A stretch of 64,000 nucleotides of DNA, taken from contig JAIOIU010000162.1 of assembly GCA_019912425.1 (NCBI GenBank), positions 1 to 64,000 on the forward strand, in the 5' to 3' direction. A program made the translations under genes and the position numbers. The notes below the pieces were generated by a model. That model was not told where the DNA came from. It saw nothing but the letters and a program-made list of their open reading frames with translations, and did not search any database. The stretch comes from Candidatus Methylomirabilis tolerans (GTDB taxonomy: Bacteria > Methylomirabilota > Methylomirabilia > Methylomirabilales > Methylomirabilaceae). Below are positions 8,613 to 14,927 of this stretch, piece after piece; positions within the stretch are counted from its first letter, which is position 1; the number at the start of each line of letters is the position of its first letter.

Positions 8613-9071
8613 ATGCAGATTTCACGGATCCTTTTCCCGACCGATTTCTCTCATGATGCCGAACACGCATTCCAGTATGCGTTGATCCTTGCCCGCAAGT
8701 TTGAGGCCGAACTCTACATTCTTCACGTCATCTACTTCCCCCCCCAGACTCCGGAATACGACATCGGACAGGTCATCGACAGCCTGGTCAAGAATGCTCA
8801 GGATAGCTTGAAAAAGCTGGTCGAGAGTGTCAACGATCCGAATCTGGTCCTTCATCTTGACGTGCAGGTCGGGGTGGAGCATGCCGAGATTACGAAATGT
8901 GCTGAGAAGGAAAAGATCGATCTTATCGTGATGGGGACCCGCGGACGAACCGGGCTGGCTCATGTCTTTCTGGGAAGTGTCGCCGAGCGGGTAGTTCGCC
9001 ACGCCTCCTGCCCTGTCCTGACGGTGAAGCTCCCGACAACGAAAGGTGCAGAGGCGGCGACGAAGGGGTGA
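8613..9071 (+). CDS. Universal stress protein (UspA family), ATP-binding type
   Basis: 152 residues beginning SRILFPTDFSHDAE, with VMGTRGRTGLAHVFLGSVAERVVRH-type ending (split: GTRGRTGLAHVFLGS, then VAERVVR). The G-2x-G-9x-G-S ATP motif is complete, so this should be an ATP-binding Usp acting as a homodimer. A GGAGGGG ribosome site supports the start. The stop overlaps the GTG start of the APH-like kinase, which suggests one transcript through to at least 11.1 kb. Confidence 0.93.
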   Translation: MQISRILFPTDFSHDAEHAFQYALILARKFEAELYILHVIYFPPQTPEYDIGQVIDSLVKNAQDSLKKLVESVNDPNLVLHLDVQVGVEHAEITKCAEKEKIDLIVMGTRGRTGLAHVFLGSVAERVVRHASCPVLTVKLPTTKGAEAATKG

Positions 9072-10195
9072 GTGCAGTGTCGATTCGGCACGAAGCGCTG
9101 ACTGCGTATCTCGAAGCCGTCCTTGGCGGCGTCGTACAGGTGCAGGCCCTGAGGCCGCTCACGGGTGATGGGCCTGTTGTTGCCGTGAGGGAGTCTTCGG
9201 TTCCGCAGGATCACGACCTGAAGGCGTTCGGCTATGGCCGGCCTATCCAGATTGACCTGCTTCTGGACGGGATGCCCCGTTCGTATGTCCTTTCTACGAT
9301 GCGAAGTGGCTCGGGCTTCGGCCACGATCACATGGCCGACAGGGCAGGTGCCTTGATTTGGGCGCATGACGCGTACGGGAAGCTTCAACGCCACGTCAGG
9401 AGCATTGATGTCGGCTTCTTCACGGGTGAGGGGCGGATGCAATCGGCCGGGTGCGCAGAAGAGTACTTTCTTTTCGTGGAGAAGGTCGAGGGGACTGCCT
9501 ATCGGGTCGATCTTGAACGGATTCGAATTGAAGGAAAGGCGACCGCTTCCGACTTCGACCGCGCCAGGGCGCTCTCAAGGTATCTGGCGAAGATTCACGC
9601 ACAAAAAGGTCAGGATATCCAATTGTACTTCCGCCGCATTCGGGATCTGATCGGTCATGGTGAGGGGATTATGGGGATTCTTGACGGGTACCCGGTCGAT
9701 TACTCCCTTCTCCCTCCTGAACAGCAGTACGTCATCGAGAGTGGATGCGCGGCCTGGCGACACTACCTGAAAGAAAAGGCCAGGCGTCTGAGTATCGTTC
9801 ACGGCGATTTCCACCCCTGGAACATCCTCTTTCGAGAGGGGACCGATTTCACACTGCTCGATCGAAGTCGTGGGGAATGGGGAGAGCCGGCCGATGATAT
9901 CGCAGCTCTGAGCATCAATTACTGTGTCTTTTCGCTCTTGCGGTCTGGGCACATGGAGGGGCCATTCCGGGAACTGTTTGATCTCTTTTATAGCGAGTAT
10001 CTTGAGCAGACCCGCGATCTGGAGCTGAACTCCGTTATCCCGCTTTTCTACGTCTTTCGGACTTTGGTGATTGCGAGCCCGCGCTGGTATCCTGACCTTC
10101 CGGAGCAGGTGCGCGTAAAACTGTTTCGGTTCGCCCAGGCGATGCTCCGGATCGAGCAGTTCGAGTATAAAGATCTCAACCAATACCTGATGTGA
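9068..10195 (+). CDS. Aminoglycoside phosphotransferase (APH)-fold kinase
   Basis: 375 residues from GTG 9068, which overlaps the previous stop; GTG 9077 is an alternative. The catalytic loop is IVHGDFHPWNILF, with Asp as base and Asn for Mg2+, and a DFG-equivalent follows (LLDRSRGEWGEPADDIAAL). This is the APH/choline-kinase fold, here in a branch paired with a small P-loop kinase. The next gene encodes exactly such a kinase, so the two correspond to the halves of the fused APH/ATP-binding proteins found in dormancy regulons (Rv2004c type). The substrate is unknown; the position beside Usp and Hsp20 genes argues against antibiotic resistance. Confidence 0.8.
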   Translation: MSAVSIRHEALTAYLEAVLGGVVQVQALRPLTGDGPVVAVRESSVPQDHDLKAFGYGRPIQIDLLLDGMPRSYVLSTMRSGSGFGHDHMADRAGALIWAHDAYGKLQRHVRSIDVGFFTGEGRMQSAGCAEEYFLFVEKVEGTAYRVDLERIRIEGKATASDFDRARALSRYLAKIHAQKGQDIQLYFRRIRDLIGHGEGIMGILDGYPVDYSLLPPEQQYVIESGCAAWRHYLKEKARRLSIVHGDFHPWNILFREGTDFTLLDRSRGEWGEPADDIAALSINYCVFSLLRSGHMEGPFRELFDLFYSEYLEQTRDLELNSVIPLFYVFRTLVIASPRWYPDLPEQVRVKLFRFAQAMLRIEQFEYKDLNQYLM

Positions 10196-10204
10196 GGAGA
10201 AGCA

Positions 10205-10786
10205 GTGACGTGGGTGGCGTGGCTCACAGGACTTCCCGGAAGCGGCAAGAGCAGTGTGGGACGCGAGGTCGCTGTGCGCCTGAAGGGGCGGGGAATGCGC
10301 GTACGGGTGCTGGAACTCGATGAGATCAGAAGGGTGGTGACCCCCTCACCGCGTTATACGGCTGAGGAACGCGAGGTTGTCTATCGTGCCCTCGTCTACA
10401 TGGCGTGGCTTCTCTATAACGAGGGGGTCAGCGTGATCATTGATGCGACTGCTCACAGGCGACAGTTTCGCGATGCGGCCCGGGCACTGATCCCCGCCTT
10501 TGCTGAGATCTTTCTCTGCGCGCCGCTTCCGACTTGTCGGGTAAGGGCGGGGGGTCGGCAGGGCAGCTACGCTCCTACGGATGTCTATGGGCAAGCGGGT
10601 CGCAAGGGATCGACCGTTCCAGGTGTCGATGAGGTGTATGAACCGCCGCTTCATCCTGAACTTGTGCTTGATACCGAGGAGCTTCACGTGACGCAAGCGG
10701 CAGATCAGGTAGTGGGGTTTCTTGAAGCGTTTCAGGCCGGCCAGGCGACTGCCTCGGTGACTACGAATTGCGAGGAGAAGCGCTGA
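10205..10786 (+). CDS. P-loop kinase, APS kinase / zeta-toxin-like (AAA_33 type)
   Basis: 193 residues from a GTG with GAGGAGA upstream. GLPGSGKSS at residues 9-17 is the Walker A. VLELDEIRR follows in the place of the DGDxxR motif of adenylylsulfate kinase, and then VIIDATAHRRQFRDAAR. It resembles CysC in its first 130 residues, but no sulfate assimilation gene is nearby. It is 9 bases behind the APH-like kinase, so a joint function with that protein is more likely than PAPS synthesis. Confidence 0.75.
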   Translation: MTWVAWLTGLPGSGKSSVGREVAVRLKGRGMRVRVLELDEIRRVVTPSPRYTAEEREVVYRALVYMAWLLYNEGVSVIIDATAHRRQFRDAARALIPAFAEIFLCAPLPTCRVRAGGRQGSYAPTDVYGQAGRKGSTVPGVDEVYEPPLHPELVLDTEELHVTQAADQVVGFLEAFQAGQATASVTTNCEEKR

Positions 10787-10802
10787 CCTCGGAGGGAGGG
10801 CG

Positions 10803-11075
10803 ATGAGTAGACTGCCGAACCTTCGGATATCGGACATTGCTGACGAGCACGGTGATCAAGGTCAGGCATGTCCTTATCTGCAACGGACTGCCCCGACTTG
10901 CCGGTATCCCATCGAGGGATACTGCTTGGCGCATCCCTATGGGAGGCTCCAGGTCGTTACCATTGCTGAGTTTCGCGAGCTATGTACAACGGTGGAGCAC
11001 GTTCAGTGCCAATTGTACCGCAGTCAGCGTAACCAAGCCCTGATTGAGGGGGATCCGGAACGCGCAGCAGCCTGA
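10803..11075 (+). CDS. Small cysteine-rich conserved-type hypothetical protein
   Basis: 90 residues with a GGAGGG ribosome site, 16 bases after the previous gene. It carries five cysteines (ACPYL, TCRYP, YCLAHPYGR, LCTTV, QCQLY) with His between, spaced as in a small zinc- or Fe-S-binding domain. I do not recognise the family. Its place in the kinase-Hsp20 operon suggests a stress-linked role. Confidence 0.7.
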   Translation: MSRLPNLRISDIADEHGDQGQACPYLQRTAPTCRYPIEGYCLAHPYGRLQVVTIAEFRELCTTVEHVQCQLYRSQRNQALIEGDPERAAA

Positions 11076-11108
11076 TCTGGGGGGGGTTCCCTTATGCCGT
11101 TTCGGAGG

Positions 11109-11140
11109 GGCTGAGCGCTGATTGCTGAACGTTATGTTCC
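11109..11140 (+). repeat. Heptameric (GCTGANN)n repeat, copy B
   Basis: Units GCTGAGC, GCTGATT, GCTGAAC, then a GTTATGTTCCAAGG tail that runs straight into the AGGAGG ribosome site of the Hsp20 gene. It is the shortest copy of the dispersed family. Confidence 0.6.
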
Positions 11141-11159
11141 AAGGAAAGGAGGCACGACA

Positions 11160-11603
11160 ATGGCGCTCGTAAAGTGGACACCATTCGGAGACTTGAGTAC
11201 GTTCAGACGAGAGATGGACCGGCTGTTCGATCGGTTTGTTGGCGAGATGCCTCGACTGGATTTGCCGGGGATGGGGTGGACTCCGCATCTGGATGTGACT
11301 GAAACCAAGGAATCTCTGGTGATTAAGGCCGAGCTTCCCGGTCTGGATGTCAAAGACCTGGATATCAGCATCGCCGGGAATCTGCTGACCCTGAAGGGGG
11401 AGAAACGGCAGGCGAAAGAGGAGAAGGACGAGCACCACCACCTGATTGAACGGTCCTATGGCGCCTTTACCAGGGCGGTCGAGCTCCCGGCGCCGGTTGC
11501 CGCCGATAAAGTTAAGGCCGCCTTTAAAAACGGGGTGCTAACCGTTACCCTGCCGAAGACAGAGGAGGCAAAGCGGAAGGCGATCTCCATTGAGGTTAGC
11601 TAA
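11160..11603 (+). CDS. Small heat shock protein Hsp20 (alpha-crystallin family)
   Basis: 147 residues. The alpha-crystallin domain runs from about residue 38 (TPHLDVTETKESLVIKAELPG) to 140, with GVLTVTLPK near the end, the hallmark of class A bacterial Hsp20. It is a holdase chaperone that binds unfolding proteins without ATP. AAGGAGG precedes the ATG. Confidence 0.95.
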   Translation: MALVKWTPFGDLSTFRREMDRLFDRFVGEMPRLDLPGMGWTPHLDVTETKESLVIKAELPGLDVKDLDISIAGNLLTLKGEKRQAKEEKDEHHHLIERSYGAFTRAVELPAPVAADKVKAAFKNGVLTVTLPKTEEAKRKAISIEVS

Positions 11604-11609
11604 GCTCCG

Positions 11610-11673
11610 GTTTCACGTTCCATGTTCCAGGTGCCACGTTCCGGGTTTCTGGAACCTGGAACATGGCACCTGG
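11610..11673. repeat. (GTTCNNN)n heptameric palindromic repeat
   Basis: Units GTTTCAC, GTTCCAT, GTTCCAG, GTGCCAC, GTTCCGG are followed by their complements (GAACCTG, GAACATG, GCACCTG). Arms 11620-11632 and 11654-11666 form a perfect 13-bp inverted repeat. It lies directly behind hsp20. Relatives occur at 53545-53653 and 56608-56645, inside or next to coding frames. Confidence 0.65.
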
Positions 11674-11689
11674 CTATAGGGAGAGTTCG

Positions 11690-12205
11690 ATGAAGACACC
11701 TGTAATAACACGCAAGCGGACCGCATCGTTCAGGAAGAAGGTAGACACCGAGACCGATTCGTACCTGGCCAAGGGCGCCCCCGGGAAAATGGTGGTGTGT
11801 CACGGGTGCCACGCTCTCTCGGTGGGAAGGCGATGGTATCAGGATGAGGAGGCCTATGCCAAGCTGCTCAAAACAGAAACGGTGAGAGAGGTGTTCTGTC
11901 CGGCGTGTGAGAAGATTCGTGACGGTTATCCGAGCGGGCAGGTGGTGCTTAAAGGGCCATTTCTGGCTGAGCATCGGGATGAGATCCTGCATATTATTAC
12001 CAACGAGGAGAAAAGGGCCAGGGGGCTTAACCCGCTTCATCGGATCATGAGCCTCCGCGAGGAGAATGAGCAGCTTGAGATTACGACAACCGATGAGAAG
12101 CTGGCCCAGCGGATCGGACGGGAGCTTCACAAGGCCTGCGGGGGGACCGTCGCGTACGGCTGGTCGCACAACAACAAATACCTCCGAGTGCAGTGGGAGC
12201 GCTGA
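11690..12205 (+). CDS. BCAM0308-family zinc-ribbon protein (NMD3-like)
   Basis: 171 residues. Two CxxC pairs (C37/C40 in VVCHGC and C70/C73 in FCPAC) form a probable zinc ribbon. A conserved core follows with YPSGQVVLKGPFL, RARGLNPLHRIMSL and a C-terminal TTTDEKLAQRIGRELHKA segment. I recognise this as the family named after Burkholderia cenocepacia BCAM0308, a gene of that species' low-oxygen-activated locus; the zinc part resembles archaeal/eukaryotic NMD3. Function is unknown, and ribosome association is a guess. GGGAGAG precedes the ATG. Confidence 0.8.
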   Translation: MKTPVITRKRTASFRKKVDTETDSYLAKGAPGKMVVCHGCHALSVGRRWYQDEEAYAKLLKTETVREVFCPACEKIRDGYPSGQVVLKGPFLAEHRDEILHIITNEEKRARGLNPLHRIMSLREENEQLEITTTDEKLAQRIGRELHKACGGTVAYGWSHNNKYLRVQWER

Positions 12206-12216
12206 AGGGAAGACCG

Positions 12217-13419
12217 ATGCCCCGGGTTCTTGTTCAGCGGTTAGTACAGCCGCCCATCGGCGAGCAGCGGATCGAGATTGTCGAGCGGAAAGGGTTGGGT
12301 CATCCGGACTCGATCTGCGATGCGGTGATGGAGGGGGTGGCGCGTGCCATCAATGCCGAGTATCAACAGCGCTTTGGCCGGGTCCTCCACAACAATATCG
12401 ATAAGGGGCTCCTGGTGGCAGGGCGAGTGCGCCGGCGGCTCGGCGAGGGATGTATGCTCCGACCGATGGAGCTGGTAATAGGCGATCGCGCCACCTTCCG
12501 TGTCGGCAAGGTAAGGGTTCCGATCAAGGAGATCGCGGTAGAAGCAGCAAGGGAGTGGTTTCGCAAGTCGTTGCGTCACGTGGACCCGAGTCGGCACCTA
12601 CGCTACCGGGTTGTCCTTTCGGAAGGCTCGAACGAGTTGGCCGATATCTTCCGGCGAGAGGGAGTGCGGGAAGCCAATGACACCTCAGCGGCCGTCGGTT
12701 ACGCTCCCTTAAGCGAGACTGAACAGATGGTCCTCTGGGTAGAGCGACATCTGAATTCCCCTGGCTTTAAGACGGCATTTCCTGAGACGGGAGAGGATGT
12801 GAAGGTCATGGGGGTTCGCGCAGATCGGGAGCTTACGCTGACGATTGCTATGCCGCTCTTATGCGAGGCGATCGTATCCGAAGAGGCCTATTTCTGCAAG
12901 AAAGCGGAGATTGCGCAGGCCTTGCGCCGGGAACTCCCAGACTCTCCTGGCTTGGACCGCGTCAACGTGGTCTTCAACCAACTTGATCGAGAGGGTCGCG
13001 GACTGGGTGGTATGTACCTCTCGCTGCTCGGAACATCAGCGGAGGATGCCGATTCCGGGCAGGTGGGAAGGGGGAATCGAGTCAATGGGCTAATCCCGCT
13101 GAACCGACCGGTCAGCGGTGAGGCGGCAGCCGGGAAAAACCCGGTCAGCCACATCGGCAAGATTTATAATGTCCTATCGCACCGGATGGCCGATCAGATA
13201 TACCAGCGGGTCGGCGGGGTGCGGGAGGTGTACGTCTGGCTTGTGGGCCAGATCGGCCGACCGATCGATCAGCCCTGGGTGGCGATCCAACTGATCCAGA
13301 CGTCTGATGCGGAGTCTGAGCGGATCAGACAAGAGTCCGAGCTGGTGATTGATCGGGAGTTAAATCGTTTGACGGATTTTTGCATTGAGTTGACCGAGGG
13401 TAAATATCCCGTTTGCTGA
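12217..13419 (+). CDS. mat: S-adenosylmethionine synthetase, archaeal type
   Basis: 400 residues, the length usual for the archaeal-type family and unrelated in sequence to bacterial MetK. Recognisable stretches are VERKGLGHPDSICDAV near the N-terminus, DKGLLVAGR, SEGSNELADIF, ANDTSAAVGYAPLS and NPVSHIGKIYNVL. It makes S-adenosylmethionine from methionine and ATP. ATG 12217 is preferred over 12193 because a GAAGGGAAG ribosome site precedes it and the homology starts there. It sits between a BCAM0308 gene and a CBS-ACT gene in the stress block, so it may supply SAM under special conditions beside a normal MetK elsewhere. Confidence 0.92.
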   Translation: MPRVLVQRLVQPPIGEQRIEIVERKGLGHPDSICDAVMEGVARAINAEYQQRFGRVLHNNIDKGLLVAGRVRRRLGEGCMLRPMELVIGDRATFRVGKVRVPIKEIAVEAAREWFRKSLRHVDPSRHLRYRVVLSEGSNELADIFRREGVREANDTSAAVGYAPLSETEQMVLWVERHLNSPGFKTAFPETGEDVKVMGVRADRELTLTIAMPLLCEAIVSEEAYFCKKAEIAQALRRELPDSPGLDRVNVVFNQLDREGRGLGGMYLSLLGTSAEDADSGQVGRGNRVNGLIPLNRPVSGEAAAGKNPVSHIGKIYNVLSHRMADQIYQRVGGVREVYVWLVGQIGRPIDQPWVAIQLIQTSDAESERIRQESELVIDRELNRLTDFCIELTEGKYPVC

Positions 13420-13440
13420 GACAAAGGAAAGGAGTCGACG

Positions 13441-14085
13441 ATGCGAGTTAAAGATCGAATGAGGCGCTCGCTGATCAGTGTCGCACAGTCCGACACGCTG
13501 GATCATGCGCTGATGACGTTAAAGCGGTTCAATATCCGCCATCTCCCGGTGGTAAAAGGGGATCGTGTGGTGGGGATTATCTCGGACCGAGACGTGAAGA
13601 AGGCTACCCCCTCCCCTTTTGACTATCCGACCGCGGAGGAGTTCCGAGCCTTCACATCTGCCGTAATCGTCAAGGATATCATGACGAAGGAGGTGATTAC
13701 GGTCTCTCCTCTTACCCCCATCGAGGAGGCCGCCTGCTTAATGAGCCAGAAGCGGATCGGCGCGCTCCCGGTTGTTCAGGAGGGGAGGCTGGTCGGGATG
13801 CTCACCGAGACCGATGTCCTTGGCGTCATAACAGAGATGATGGGGGCCACACAAACCGCGTCTCGCATTGAGATCGAAATCCCGGCAAGTCCGGGCGTGC
13901 TCACCGAGGTCATCCAGATTGTCGAGAGGCAGCAGACAGAGATTGCCAGCCTCGTGACTCTGCCGACTTGTGAAGGAGCGAGACGTCTTTTGATCTTGAG
14001 GCTTCGGACCATCAATCCGGACCCTGTCGTCAAAGCCCTAACAGAGCGCGGTTATCCGCAGGCTGTCGGTGAGTTTGTGCACTAG
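13441..14085 (+). CDS. CBS-CBS-ACT domain protein (AcuB-like)
   Basis: 214 residues. A CBS pair (RVKDRMRRSLISV ... GIISDRDVKKA, then VKDIMTKEVITV ... GMLTETDVLGV) is followed by an ACT-like domain from about residue 140 (IEIEIPASPGVLTEVIQIV). CBS pairs usually bind adenine nucleotides and ACT domains amino acids, so this is a cytoplasmic energy or metabolite sensor. AAAGGAG precedes the ATG. It is followed after 7 bases by a tandem Usp gene. Confidence 0.9.
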   Translation: MRVKDRMRRSLISVAQSDTLDHALMTLKRFNIRHLPVVKGDRVVGIISDRDVKKATPSPFDYPTAEEFRAFTSAVIVKDIMTKEVITVSPLTPIEEAACLMSQKRIGALPVVQEGRLVGMLTETDVLGVITEMMGATQTASRIEIEIPASPGVLTEVIQIVERQQTEIASLVTLPTCEGARRLLILRLRTINPDPVVKALTERGYPQAVGEFVH

Positions 14086-14092
14086 CACGGTC

Positions 14093-14905
14093 ATGCAGAA
14101 GATCCTGATGATGGTCGACGGTTCGTTCGCCGCAGAAGCGGCGGCGCGATACGCCCTTGCTCTGGCCAAGGCCTGCGGGGCGGAGGTCGAGTTGCTGTGT
14201 GTCGCGGTGGATCAATCTGCCGGCGCGATGAAGCGCGCTGAGGAGTCGTTGCTGCGCCTTTTCCGACAGGCGCATGCCCTTGGCCTGAATGTGCGGAGCG
14301 TCACAGAGATGGGCGATCCGGTTCGGGTCATGCGGGACTATGTGGCGCGCGAAGGGATTACGCTGGCTATGGCGTCCGTAACCGGACCGGAGGTTGCGCG
14401 TCGCCTCCTCCGCGAGGTCCCCTGTGCCATGCTGCTGGTGCGGGTGGTCCATCCCGGACGGATGGCGTCGCCCCACGAGATTCTGGTTCCGATCTACGGC
14501 GGTGAGTTTGAAGGCGGCGGCCTCGATGCGGCGGCTGACCTCCTGGCTCATCTTGGCGAGTTCTGGCATGCCCGTGTCATCCTCTTCCGGTTGAGGCAGC
14601 CGCTGACGCGGCTGTTTGATCGCCGGCGTGTCGGCGAGGAGACGCCGGAACAGGCGGAACGAGCGCTGCATCCGTTCATTGCCGCGCTCTCCCGCCGGGG
14701 TCTGGCACCGGGGACGCGTGTCTCGTGGGGCCGTCGCCACGGCCCTGGTATTACGGCTGAGGCAGCGGCCAGGCGACATGATCTCATCTTTGTGGGTACC
14801 AAGGGGCCGAAGAGCTTCCTGCGATGGTTAGGTGCTGGTACTGTGGACCATTTGGTGCGGAAGAGCCCTTGCGATCTGATGCTCTTCCGGCCGGTAGCCG
14901 CCTGA
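14093..14905 (+). CDS. Tandem universal stress protein (two Usp domains)
   Basis: 270 residues with two Usp-like halves. Residues 1-120 (KILMMVDGSFAAEAAARYAL ...) lack the ATP-binding glycines. Residues 135-268 end in FVGTKGPKSFLRWLGAGTVDHLVRKSPC, keeping most of the G-2x-G-9x-G(T) motif. The start at 14093 is chosen by homology; GTG 14069 in the same frame would overlap the CBS gene. The gene immediately precedes the P-type ATPase, and partner Usp genes beside cation ATPases often have a regulatory role. Confidence 0.85.
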   Translation: MQKILMMVDGSFAAEAAARYALALAKACGAEVELLCVAVDQSAGAMKRAEESLLRLFRQAHALGLNVRSVTEMGDPVRVMRDYVAREGITLAMASVTGPEVARRLLREVPCAMLLVRVVHPGRMASPHEILVPIYGGEFEGGGLDAAADLLAHLGEFWHARVILFRLRQPLTRLFDRRRVGEETPEQAERALHPFIAALSRRGLAPGTRVSWGRRHGPGITAEAAARRHDLIFVGTKGPKSFLRWLGAGTVDHLVRKSPCDLMLFRPVAA

Positions 14906-14927
14906 GACATGCGGGCCGTGAGCGAAA

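Noticed and set aside
10205-10786. Calling this gene a true cysC
   Set aside because: The APS-kinase DGDxxR motif is changed and no sulfate-assimilation genes are near. Pairing with the APH-like kinase fits better.
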